8,399 nucleotides of DNA. Origin: an uncultured Lachnospiraceae bacterium. GTDB taxonomy: Bacteria > Bacillota > Clostridia > Lachnospirales > Lachnospiraceae. The position numbers and the translations under genes were made by a program. Positions 1 to 5,900 of this stretch are shown here, in pieces; position 1 is the stretch's first letter; each line of letters starts with the position of its first letter. The stretch spans positions 1 to 8,399 of the forward strand of contig CAJTVK010000165.1 of NCBI GenBank assembly GCA_910579645.1. The letters are read 5' to 3'. The notes under the pieces were generated by a model that saw nothing but the letters and a program-made list of their open reading frames with translations, was not told where the DNA came from and made no database searches.

Positions 1-250
1 CGCAGGCCGATCCGCAGGCGGATGCTGGCTTTTCCTCCGGGTTCGGATCCCCTGCCCCGCAGGCCGATCCGCAGGCGGATGCTGGCTTTTCCTCCGGGTT
101 CGGATCCCCTGCCCCGCAGGCCGATCCGCAGGCGGATGCTGGCTTTTCCTCCGGGTTCGGATCCCCTGCCCCGCAGGCCGATCCGCAGGCGGATGCTGGC
201 TTTTCCTCCGGGTTCGGATCCCCTGCTCCGCAGGCCGATCCACAGGACGA
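1..250. repeat. 57-bp tandem repeat, four copies plus a diverged partial fifth
   Basis: Units lie at 1-57, 58-114, 115-171 and 172-228, with a decayed partial copy from 229 to about 250. The full copies are identical apart from one base at 227, a synonymous Gly codon change on the minus strand. The period is exactly 19 codons, so the array encodes the peptide repeat. The array continues past the left edge, so the copy number is unknown. Confidence 0.95.
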
Positions 251-286
251 TACTGCAAATGCAGCGACATTTTCAAGATTGCTCAT
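1..286 (-). CDS. Repeat-type Cys-rich RiPP precursor (ACGX / Cys-X3-Asp repeats), 3' end outside window
   Basis: This partial gene gives 95 visible codons and then leaves the window. The start is the ATG at 286-284, seven bases after a perfect AGGAGGT (300-294). A 14-residue N-terminus (MSNLENVAAFAVSS) is followed by a 19-residue unit, ACGSACGAGDPNPEEKPAS, repeated in phase. Cysteine pairs fall at 15/19, 34/38, 53/57, 72/76 and 91/95. Each complete unit holds two ACGX steps and one CGAGD, i.e. Cys-X3-Asp, separated by a Pro/Glu-rich linker. Known: freyrasin-type ranthipeptides carry radical-SAM thioether links in Cys-X3-Asp motifs, and repeat peptides of CXXX/ACGX type are described as radical-SAM targets. 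Inference: this is a multi-core RiPP precursor whose maturase lies downstream, left of the window. There is no Sec signal, and the leader is unusually short. It could instead be a metal-binding repeat protein. Confidence 0.72.
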   Translation of the reverse strand, partial: MSNLENVAAFAVSSCGSACGAGDPNPEEKPASACGSACGAGDPNPEEKPASACGSACGAGDPNPEEKPASACGSACGAGDPNPEEKPASACGSAC

Positions 287-335
287 GATAATTACCTCCT
301 TCGTTTGTTTGCTTGATTTGCTGACCTCTTTGGTC

Positions 336-348
336 TATACTTAGTATA
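336..348. promoter_or_regulatory. Possible operator / -10 region of the RiPP promoter
   Basis: TATACTTAGTATA is a perfect inverted repeat of six bases around one central base. Read on the minus strand, TATACT (348-343) would serve as a -10 box for the repeat-peptide gene, about 57 bases before its ATG. The -35 candidate (TTTTAC, 17 bases upstream) is poor, as expected for a regulated promoter. Binding by the neighbouring HxlR protein is inferred, not shown. Confidence 0.35.
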
Positions 349-376
349 AATTGCAGCAGCCAAAAGTAAAAGTAGG

Positions 377-396
377 CACTATTTTATTATGTAGTG
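377..396. promoter_or_regulatory. Inverted repeat CACTA-N10-TAGTG upstream of hxlR
   Basis: Two 5-base arms flank an AT-rich 10-base spacer that contains TATTAT. A further TAGTTAGTG lies at 407-415. HxlR/YodB-type regulators bind dyads with TAGT/ACTA-like half sites near their own promoters, so this could be an autoregulatory site between the divergent genes. It is short enough to be chance. Confidence 0.3.
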
Positions 397-438
397 AGTT
401 TTTTCTTAGTTAGTGCAAAACAGAATGTTATATGCCAT

Positions 439-444
439 AGGAGG
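439..444 (+). promoter_or_regulatory. Ribosome binding site that decides the hxlR start
   Basis: AGGAGG lies seven bases before the ATG at 452. The frame stays open back to a GTG at 413, but that codon has no ribosome site, and starting at 452 gives the usual length for the family. Confidence 0.85.
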
Positions 445-451
445 TGTTTTT

Positions 452-787
452 ATGTTGACAAAAGACGAACTGCCACCCTGTCCTGTTGCCACAACGCTTA
501 TGCTGATTAGCAATAAATGGAAGATATTCATTGTGCAGAGGCTATTGGACCGCCCTTGGCGGTTTAATGAACTGCAGAGGGATATCCCCGGCATCAGCCA
601 GCGGGTTTTGACGGATAATCTTCGTTCCATGGAAGACGACGGCATCATTACACGCACCGTTTACCCCGAAGTTCCTGTACGGGTCGAATATTCTTTGAGT
701 GAGTTGGGCGATACAATGCGTCCCATCATATCCTCCTTATTTGACTGGGGAATCATGTACCAATCCTTAGTTAATGCAAATAAGTAA
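452..787 (+). CDS. HxlR-family winged-helix transcriptional regulator
   Basis: The protein has 111 residues, the standard size for a single-domain HxlR/MarR-like winged-helix dimer. It starts with a short arm bearing CPVATTLMLISNKWK, where Cys10-Pro11 and the SNKWK helix are the family signature. The recognition-helix region FNELQRDIPGISQRVLTDNL (about 46-65) follows. The wing, ITRTVYPEVPVRVEYSLSELG, is typical, and a C-terminal dimer helix ends the protein. In YodB, QorR and relatives the N-terminal Cys senses electrophiles or oxidants, so redox sensing is possible here (inference). The gene is divergent from the repeat-peptide gene with about 165 bases between the starts, making it the obvious candidate regulator of that promoter. 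It is convergent with the hydrolase gene. Confidence 0.9.
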   Translation: MLTKDELPPCPVATTLMLISNKWKIFIVQRLLDRPWRFNELQRDIPGISQRVLTDNLRSMEDDGIITRTVYPEVPVRVEYSLSELGDTMRPIISSLFDWGIMYQSLVNANK

Positions 788-791
788 TGCA

Positions 792-835
792 AATGGTCTG
801 AAACCGGAAAGATTTCAGACCATTCATACATTTTT
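792..835 (+). terminator. Rho-independent terminator of hxlR, possibly bidirectional
   Basis: A perfect 12-base stem (792-803 with 813-824) with a 9-base loop starts five bases after the hxlR stop. A short T-rich stretch, ATTTTT, follows at 830-835. It sits between two convergent genes and may also stop the hydrolase transcript, although the minus side lacks a T-run. Confidence 0.7.
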
Positions 836-842
836 ACATTGA

Positions 843-1655
843 TTAAGAGTGTTTTCTTAAAAAATTCAAAACCTTATCATTAAAGTCTTTTGCCTCTTCG
901 TACACTGCATGACCAAGATCATCATAAATAAGCAATTGACTTCCACTAATTCTATCGGCTATTGCAGAAGCAGCAGCCGTTCCTACAATCTTATCGCACT
1001 TCCCGCCAATCACTAAAGTAGGGCATACTATTTTGTTCAACTCCGCATAAGCATTATGACTGACACAGGAAGCCGCCTGTATAATAAAACGTTCAAAGCT
1101 TTTCGGTTTCCCCACCTTTCCAAGTAATGGGTAAAATCGGCGGTACTTTCTTAAATATCTTTGCGAATATGATTTTTCAGCCGTATCAATCATTAAATCC
1201 TTATAATTTCCCTGCGCCGCCATTTCCATCCACACACGAACTACTTGCTCCATCGTTTCATTGGGCTTCGCACTTGTTACCGCCAAGATAAGCCTGCCGA
1301 CCAAGCCGGGATAATCAATCGCCAGATATTGCGCTATCATACCGCCTTGAGATATCCCCAAAACATCGGCTTTTGAAATGCCGAGAACGTTCATGGCTTC
1401 TGCGCAGTCTTTTGCCATTTCCCTTGTAGAATATCCCGCTTGCAGATGATTTTTCCGGCTGAAAACATACACCTTAAATTCTTTGGCATATACCCTATAC
1501 ATGACCGAAAAAACATAGGCCATTCCTTTCACGGTAGATAACCCGTCTCCCAGTCCGGGCAGCATGATAAGATTTCTGTTTCCATTTCCGAAAGATATAT
1601 AATCCATTTCCGAATTTCCCACGCGGACACTTCCGCCATAAGCATGATAAAACAT
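843..1655 (-). CDS. Alpha/beta-fold hydrolase
   Basis: This is a 270-residue cytoplasmic alpha/beta hydrolase, full length for the family. The oxyanion-hole strand is LIMLPGLGDG (29-38). The nucleophile elbow is GISQGG with Ser102, the acid is Asp221 in GGKCDKIV, and the catalytic His249 lies in LGHAVYEE. A cap of helices covers about 125-200. The start at 1655 has AAAGGAGG just upstream. Known: the family covers esterases, lipases, C-C hydrolases and haloperoxidase-like enzymes. The substrate cannot be read from the sequence. A role in processing the repeat peptide is not indicated, because the gene is on the far side of hxlR. It may be read from its own promoter, since the 61 bases before it contain no strong terminator. 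Confidence 0.88.
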   Translation of the reverse strand: MFYHAYGGSVRVGNSEMDYISFGNGNRNLIMLPGLGDGLSTVKGMAYVFSVMYRVYAKEFKVYVFSRKNHLQAGYSTREMAKDCAEAMNVLGISKADVLGISQGGMIAQYLAIDYPGLVGRLILAVTSAKPNETMEQVVRVWMEMAAQGNYKDLMIDTAEKSYSQRYLRKYRRFYPLLGKVGKPKSFERFIIQAASCVSHNAYAELNKIVCPTLVIGGKCDKIVGTAAASAIADRISGSQLLIYDDLGHAVYEEAKDFNDKVLNFLRKHS

Positions 1656-1716
1656 AACGGCCTCCTTTATTTTATGATTCCGGGAGCGTGTTTGAAAAAT
1701 GCTTTAAGGTTCACCC

Positions 1717-2070
1717 TTAGCCAACCATATTCTGCATCGTTTCCGCCATATGTATCGGCTCCGATTCATCGTCGTCAGCCTCTGCCTCCCTAATAACAGT
1801 CGTATCTTTTGCATTCATAATCTCTTCGACCTCAGCCAGATTGCCTTCGCAAGTATCCGCCAACGCCTCACAATCTATGTAATCCGTTAATGCATACAAA
1901 CAATCCAGTTCCTGTAATTTCGCCTTTCTCTCAAGACGCAGTTCCTTAAGTCTTTTAAATACCTTATATCCCTGTGCTACATTACAGTTGGCATCCTCTG
2001 TCTCCGGCATGCCTTCCTCCCGTATTTCGCAGGAATTTTCAGTCCCCTCCCCCTCTTCTATTGATATCAT
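1717..2070 (-). CDS. Hypothetical protein, probable remnant of a mobile-element protein
   Basis: The 117-residue acidic protein has a charged, probably coiled-coil middle (about 32-55, KVFKRLKELRLERKAKLQEL). It continues with LDCLYALTDYIDCEALADTC and ends in an acidic tail. I cannot assign a function. The ATG at 2070 overlaps the stop of the upstream 36-codon ORF by ATGA. In this frame the codons before the ATG read GGGKKSSFYC back to a stop, which looks like coding sequence that once belonged to a longer protein. From memory, the N-terminal ORF and this C-terminal part resemble the two ends of one larger phage/ICE protein, so an internal deletion plus frameshift is plausible. A small intact accessory protein is the alternative. 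Confidence 0.5.
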   Translation of the reverse strand: MISIEEGEGTENSCEIREEGMPETEDANCNVAQGYKVFKRLKELRLERKAKLQELDCLYALTDYIDCEALADTCEGNLAEVEEIMNAKDTTVIREAEADDDESEPIHMAETMQNMVG

Positions 2071-2177
2071 GCAATAAAAAGAAGATTTCTTGCCGCCGCC
2101 ACTAATTGGTCTGCCTTACTTACTCTGTAATAATTACCACTGTAATCCATAATGTAATAGAGTAAATCCGTACTCAT
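2067..2177 (-). CDS. Small ORF, 36 codons, probable N-terminal remnant
   Basis: The ORF starts at ATG 2177-2175 behind a good ribosome site (AAGGAGGTGCCT). It begins MSTDLLYYIMDYSGNYYRVS and continues KADQLVAAARNLLFIA before stopping. The stop overlaps the next ATG as ATGA, giving translational coupling as it stands. The aromatic-rich start reads like the N-terminus of a normal folded protein cut short. The shift of frame near the GCGGCGGCAAG run at about 2088-2098 fits an indel or deletion joining it to the downstream ORF. No function can be given. Confidence 0.5.
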   Translation of the reverse strand: MSTDLLYYIMDYSGNYYRVSKADQLVAAARNLLFIA

Positions 2178-2198
2178 AGGCACCTCCTTATCTCCATT

Positions 2199-2282
2199 GA
2201 GCAGGGAAGAACCATCTTCCCCTGCTCGCCGCACGCCCTGTGCGCCGCGTCAGCGGCACATCTCATCCGCACTGGGCTGTGC
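2199..2282 (-). other. GC-rich, strongly structured leader upstream of the small ORF
   Basis: On the minus strand the leader can form three helices. The outer helix pairs 2274-2282 with 2231-2238 (GCACAGCCC with GGGCGTGC). It encloses a hairpin pairing 2253-2259 with 2240-2248. Next comes a long hairpin at 2199-2227 (12-13 pairs, one bulge, ACCA/TGGT loop), ending about 10 bases before the ribosome site. There is no T-run, so it is not a simple terminator. It may be a structured 5' leader or left-over mobile-element DNA; GC content is clearly above the flanks. Confidence 0.4.
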
Positions 2283-2283
2283 A

Positions 2284-2330
2284 TAAAAAATAAGAACCAG
2301 AAAGAGATGATTTCTTATCTGGTTCTTATT
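2284..2330 (-). terminator. Rho-independent terminator after the PepSY-like gene
   Basis: A perfect 13-base stem (2318-2330 with 2289-2301) is followed on the minus strand by six T bases (complement of 2285-2290). It lies 84 bases after the stop of the secreted-protein gene and closes the regulator-kinase-secreted protein block. It also isolates that block from the small ORFs to the left. Confidence 0.85.
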
Positions 2331-2413
2331 ATACAAGCTTTGGTGTCCAAAAAACATACCTTATACCATAAAATTATTTTTTCTTCTTTCCGGATTGTGG
2401 GAATGCAAACAGC

Positions 2414-3283
2414 CTACTCTTTTGCAATGCCCGTTGTCCACGTTATCGTATCATCCCCTGCTTTCTCTTCCTCCACGGACACCACATCCTCAACCATACT
2501 GTCCAGTGCCGATTCCGTTACTTTTCGCGAAGCATCTGTAATGAGGCCTAAAAATGTCTGGTCATACCGTGAAAAAGTAAGATTGACAATTTCCCCGTTC
2601 CTGCCGATAACATCCACTGAAATCGTCGGGTCATTTCCGGAATATCCCTGACAATTATATTCCACCCTGTCTGCAGAACTGTCTATCAGTTCACAATCTT
2701 CCGTTTTCTTTCGGGCTAATTCCTCGTAGGTTCCATAGTCATTTTCCAGAGCGGCATCATAACCAAGCGGAACGCTTACATCTAACTGCCTGCCATAATC
2801 AATATTGAAAAGTTCTCCCGTCACGGCATCTATCATATATGTCCATCTTGTACTTTCCGGTGTCTGCTCTTTCCGAAACAGAACATCGCCTGCCCAAAAA
2901 GCGCGGGGGAAAGTTGCGGTTCCCGGATAATAGCTCATATAAACATATGCGCCTTCCAAATCCAGCCCGAAAATATTCCTCAGATATTGGGCACCTGCCG
3001 CCGCCGCCTCTTCCATCGTTAAATCCGTAGCCGTAGGCGTTCCGGTATTCAGGCTGTCCATGCTTACAGAATAATTTACTTTTCCGCTGCTTTCTCCCTT
3101 CCTTTCCGCTTCAGGCAGTGCCGTTTCCAAGCTGTCCGCAACCTGATAACTGGTCGGAACTGTTTCCACCTTTCCTTTGTTTGCCGCCAAAGCCATTTCT
3201 GCCGCCGCATTAAAAAGTATCGTACCCGCACCGATAATGACCAATGTTGCCGCTGCCAATTTTACAATATTTTTTTGTTTCAT
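2414..3283 (-). CDS. Secreted PepSY-like protein of the two-component locus
   Basis: The protein has 289 residues. A basic start and hydrophobic helix (7-28) are followed by ALA-A at 31-34, a plausible signal-peptidase I site, so it is exported or stays membrane-tethered. Residues about 88-165 show a helix (TMEEAAAAGAQYLRNIFG) and strands ending TYMIDAVTGELFNIDYG, like a PepSY domain. A second strand pair is VDVIGRNGEIVNLTFSRYD (223-241). Cys197 and Cys211 could form a disulfide. It follows the histidine kinase gene by 94 bases, with its own promoter-like region and ribosome site (AAAGGAG), and a terminator follows. Known: PepSY-type proteins often accompany envelope-sensing two-component systems as peptidase inhibitors or ligands. 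Inference: it is the output or sensor partner of the kinase. No catalytic motif is visible. Confidence 0.7.
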   Translation of the reverse strand: MKQKNIVKLAAATLVIIGAGTILFNAAAEMALAANKGKVETVPTSYQVADSLETALPEAERKGESSGKVNYSVSMDSLNTGTPTATDLTMEEAAAAGAQYLRNIFGLDLEGAYVYMSYYPGTATFPRAFWAGDVLFRKEQTPESTRWTYMIDAVTGELFNIDYGRQLDVSVPLGYDAALENDYGTYEELARKKTEDCELIDSSADRVEYNCQGYSGNDPTISVDVIGRNGEIVNLTFSRYDQTFLGLITDASRKVTESALDSMVEDVVSVEEEKAGDDTITWTTGIAKE

Positions 3284-3318
3284 AGCAAAACTCCTTTCTG
3301 ATTTGTTTTGATGAATAC

Positions 3319-3352
3319 ACTATAAAACCTCTCTGTATCAAAAAAATATCAA
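3319..3352 (-). promoter_or_regulatory. Candidate response-regulator operator and promoter of the PepSY-like gene
   Basis: On the minus strand TTGATA occurs at 3352-3347 and again at 3341-3336, exactly 11 bases apart. A TATAGT -10-like box lies at 3324-3319. Tandem half-sites with an 11-base period are typical for OmpR/PhoB-family dimers. The -35 spacing is not canonical, which suits an activator-dependent promoter. The link to the neighbouring regulator is inferred. Confidence 0.4.
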
Positions 3353-3377
3353 TGTTATTGCGGACTTGTAAAATCAT

Positions 3378-4802
3378 TCACCTTTCCGGAAAGAGTTTTC
3401 CTTCCACAGGAAAAGACAGTTTCACGATTGTCCCTGCTCCCGGTTCGGAAATAAATGACATATCTGCATGATGAATCTGTATGATCCTTTCGCAGATGGA
3501 AAGCCCAAGTCCTGCCCCTCCGGCAGTGCGGCTTCGTGCCTTATCAACACGGTAAAAAGCCTCTTTTATATGCGATATTTGCTCCGCCTCCATACCAGTC
3601 CCATGATCCTCCACCTCCACCACTACAGCGGATTCTTCCGCATATGCACAGATACGGATTTCATCTTCCTGCCGGCTTGCCTTAATTGCATTATCAATCA
3701 GGTTATTGAGCAATATCAGAAGCTGTTCCATATTTCCTCTGACAATGCAATTCCGTGACAAGGCATAAGTCAGCCTCATTTTCTTTTCCGATGCCCTCAC
3801 CTGCATAACCTTTTCCGATTCCGCAAAAAGTTCTTTCACCGAACAGTTATCGTCTTTCCTTCCCTCCCTGCGAAGCAATGCCATATCAAGAAGCTGATAC
3901 GCCATATTTTGGAGCCTGCTGCACTCCGACATGATAAACTGCGTACATTCATAACGTTCTTCTTCTGATAAAAGTGCCTTTTGGATATATTCTGCATATC
4001 CGTAAATTGCCGTCAGCGGAATTCGTAGTTCGTGGGAAAAATTGTCAATAAATTGCTGTTTCTGCTCTGCGGCTTCCTCAAGCTGCTTAATCTGATTTTC
4101 TATCTGTTCCGCCATAAGATTAAAATTGTGTGCCACGCTGGAAATTTCATCTTTTCCGCGAACCGGAATCCTGCTGCCGTAATTTCCGTTTGCAATCTTT
4201 GCAGATGTACCGGAAATTTGCCTTAACGGGCGGAAAATAATATTCAGGAATTGAAACAGAAAAAATGACATCATAAGCATTACCGCAATGCCCGCAAGAA
4301 AAAGAATATTTTTCGTATGACGCCAAGACTGAACGGTATCGCCCAGGTTTCCTATATACATAAGCCCGTACTCCTGCCATGGAGCCGGGAAGCTGCCATA
4401 AACGCACAGAACTGGAAAATTTCCGTTTTCCATATAAACAAACCTTTCCTGGCTGTATCCTGTATCCGGCGGAAAAATCATGGTTCCCTCCGATGCAAAT
4501 GCAGGGCTCTCATAAATCCATTCCCCCGAAAAAGCCACTGCAAGTCCGTTCCCCCTTCCTTGCAGATACCGCGAATACAAACGCATCAGGTCATCTATAT
4601 TTTCTTCCACATGATTCCCCCTCTGCTCCAAGGCCTGCATATCTCCAATCAAAGATGAGGCAATGACATAATGCTCTGCCAGACATTTGTCCCGGACAGC
4701 TGAAAGTTTGTCTCTCAGCATAATGATTGAAACAATCAGAATCATTGAATTGAGAAACACAATAAAAAGAACCAACGCAGCAAAAAAAATCTTTTTTTTC
4801 AT
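3378..4802 (-). CDS. HAMP-domain sensor histidine kinase
   Basis: This 474-residue membrane kinase phosphorylates the adjacent regulator. Transmembrane helix 1 (about 4-29) is followed by an extracellular sensor of about 135 residues and transmembrane helix 2 (165-189). HAMP runs from about 190 to 240 (FRPLRQISGTSAKIANGNYG). The HisKA box FSHELRIPLTAIYGYA contains phospho-acceptor His257. The ATPase has an N box with Asn371 (LIDNAIKAS), a G1 box DHGTGM (399-404), an F box around Phe416 and a G2 box GGAGLGLS (428-435). All catalytic motifs are intact. The ATG overlaps the regulator stop as ATGA, so the two are translationally coupled. The sensor domain has no motif I recognise; by locus type, envelope or antimicrobial-peptide stress is a guess. 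Confidence 0.95.
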   Translation of the reverse strand: MKKKIFFAALVLFIVFLNSMILIVSIIMLRDKLSAVRDKCLAEHYVIASSLIGDMQALEQRGNHVEENIDDLMRLYSRYLQGRGNGLAVAFSGEWIYESPAFASEGTMIFPPDTGYSQERFVYMENGNFPVLCVYGSFPAPWQEYGLMYIGNLGDTVQSWRHTKNILFLAGIAVMLMMSFFLFQFLNIIFRPLRQISGTSAKIANGNYGSRIPVRGKDEISSVAHNFNLMAEQIENQIKQLEEAAEQKQQFIDNFSHELRIPLTAIYGYAEYIQKALLSEEERYECTQFIMSECSRLQNMAYQLLDMALLRREGRKDDNCSVKELFAESEKVMQVRASEKKMRLTYALSRNCIVRGNMEQLLILLNNLIDNAIKASRQEDEIRICAYAEESAVVVEVEDHGTGMEAEQISHIKEAFYRVDKARSRTAGGAGLGLSICERIIQIHHADMSFISEPGAGTIVKLSFPVEGKLFPER

Positions 4803-5452
4803 TCATGGACCTCCAACCGGTATCCCAGCTTATATACTGTCCTGATCTGATTTTCCAAATGGAGTTTGCGGCGCAGTCTCTGAATATGGACATCCACCGT
4901 ACGGGTACCTCCGTCAAAATCATATCCCCATACCATGTCCAGCAGCTTTTCTCTGGAAAGGGCAATATTCCGGTTTCTAATCAGCACCTCCAGCAGTTCA
5001 TATTCTTTGGGTGTACATTCGACGGCTGTGCCGTTCAGAAAAACCTGATGCCTGCTAAAATCACACTTCAAGTCACCCATCATAAATTCTGATTCGGCTT
5101 TTTTTGTCCGCCGCAGTACCGCTTCCACCCTTGCTGCCAGTTCCAGCATCTGAAACGGTTTTGTAAGATAATCATCTGCCCCCATAGCCAAGCCTTTCAG
5201 CTTGTCAGTCAATTCACTTTTCGCTGTCAGAAAAATAGTCGGCGTTCCAAAAGTTCTTTCAAACACTTGATAGCCGTCCAGTCCGGGCAGCATAATATCC
5301 AACACAACCAAATCAAAATTTTCCTTTTCCAGCAATTGAACCGCAGACAGCCCGTCAAAAGCCTGCGTACAGCGATGCCCTGTAAGGCTTAAATTTCTGC
5401 GTATCAATTCATTAATGGAGAACTCATCCTCTACAATTAGTATTTCAGCCAT
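4799..5452 (-). CDS. OmpR/PhoB-family response regulator
   Basis: The protein has 217 residues. The receiver domain (1-115) has the acidic pair Glu8/Asp9, phospho-acceptor Asp52 in LVVLDIMLPGLDG, Thr76, and Lys98 in the YLTKPF signature. A winged-helix DNA-binding domain (about 125-215) follows, with CTPKEYELLEVLIRN, REKLLDMVWGYDFDG and the recognition helix RTVDVHIQRLRRKL. The wing ends at YKLGYRLEV. The start at 5452 has AAGGAAG upstream, and the kinase follows with a 4-base overlap. An 8-base overlap with the small ORF upstream suggests read-through from the plasmid-partition remnant in addition to any own promoter. The 11-base-period TTGATA repeat at 3336-3352 is its most likely target in the window. 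Confidence 0.95.
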   Translation of the reverse strand: MAEILIVEDEFSINELIRRNLSLTGHRCTQAFDGLSAVQLLEKENFDLVVLDIMLPGLDGYQVFERTFGTPTIFLTAKSELTDKLKGLAMGADDYLTKPFQMLELAARVEAVLRRTKKAESEFMMGDLKCDFSRHQVFLNGTAVECTPKEYELLEVLIRNRNIALSREKLLDMVWGYDFDGGTRTVDVHIQRLRRKLHLENQIRTVYKLGYRLEVHE

Positions 5453-5684
5453 CTTGTATCAACTTCCTTTTCAAATAATATAAAGAATACCTCAAAAATG
5501 TTTCCGAATTGTAAAGCGCGCCCCCAAGGGCTATTTTACCTGCAGCCACTCTTCTTTTTCGGTATTTGGGCATGAATACAATACCCACAAATCCAAAAGT
5601 TTGCGGCTTCGGCAGCTTCGGTACATTCACCGTGCCAATTCCGGTCAGAAGTACTCCTACCAGTTTCATCCCCCGTAACTGCAT
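5445..5684 (-). CDS. Small hypothetical ORF between parR-like gene and response regulator
   Basis: The 79-residue ORF starts three bases after the stop of the parR-like gene and overlaps the response-regulator start by eight bases. There is no convincing ribosome site at the first ATG, so it would depend on coupling. The first half has MKLVGVLLTGIGTVNVPKLP and FGFVGIVFMPKYRKRR, with the look of a real basic small protein. The second half, from about residue 50, reads like non-coding upstream DNA of the regulator. It may be the head of a partition-operon gene fused to foreign sequence, or not a gene at all. I do not recognise a family. Confidence 0.35.
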   Translation of the reverse strand: MQLRGMKLVGVLLTGIGTVNVPKLPKPQTFGFVGIVFMPKYRKRRVAAGKIALGGALYNSETFLRYSLYYLKRKLIQDG

Positions 5685-5687
5685 TTC

Positions 5688-5900
5688 TTACCGGAGCACA
5701 GAAAGCATACGGGTATGGAACTCCTGCCTGTCCGCTATTTTTGCATTCAGATTAAAAAACTCTTCCAGCACTCTCTTTACATAGGATGTCAGCGAAGCGG
5801 CGTTGCCAGCCTCCTTTGTCAACTTCAGGCAGAGTTCCCTGCCCGCCGTATCTTCCATATTAAAACGGATGAATATAGATTTCCGGTTCTCAGCCCTCAT
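5688..5900 (-). CDS. ParR-like small DNA-binding protein of a plasmid partition module
   Basis: The 70-residue protein opens with a strand KSIFIRFNM, followed by two helices (DTAGRELCLKLTKEAG and LTSYVKRVLEEFFNL). This is the ribbon-helix-helix layout of ParR/Arc-type proteins. Known: in type II partition, ParR binds the centromere and links it to ParM filaments. Its ATG overlaps the stop of the ParM fragment as ATGA, the normal parM-parR order. It looks full length and undamaged, but its partner is reduced to the C-terminus, so partition is presumably dead. Family assignment rests on size, fold pattern and position. Confidence 0.6.
   Translation of the reverse strand: MRAENRKSIFIRFNMEDTAGRELCLKLTKEAGNAASLTSYVKRVLEEFFNLNAKIADRQEFHTRMLSVLR

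Noticed and set aside
1..250. Repeat array as CRISPR
   Set aside because: The units are contiguous with no unique spacers, and the 57-base period is an exact multiple of three, matching the encoded peptide.
22..288. Plus-strand ORF of 88 codons through the 57-bp repeats
   Set aside because: It has no ribosome site, is Arg/Pro-rich and is the mirror of the minus-strand gene, which has AGGAGGT and a sensible product.
413..451. Upstream GTG start for the HxlR regulator
   Set aside because: No ribosome site precedes it; AGGAGG sits in front of the ATG at 452 and the shorter protein has normal family length.
1683..1720. Weak inverted repeat TAAGG/CCTTA between the 117-codon ORF and the hydrolase as terminator
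   Set aside because: Five pairs and no T-run directly after it; too weak to call.
2307..2651. Plus-strand ORF over the 3' end of the PepSY-like gene and its terminator
   Set aside because: It starts inside the terminator hairpin and is antisense to a gene with signal peptide and ribosome site.
4147..4407. Short ORFs inside the histidine kinase, on both strands (also 4317-4666 and 4591-4965)
   Set aside because: All overlap the intact kinase and regulator reading frames and have no ribosome sites or recognisable features.
5517..5536. GCCC-TTGG-GGGC hairpin as a terminator before the response regulator
   Set aside because: The stem is only four pairs and no T-run follows on either strand.
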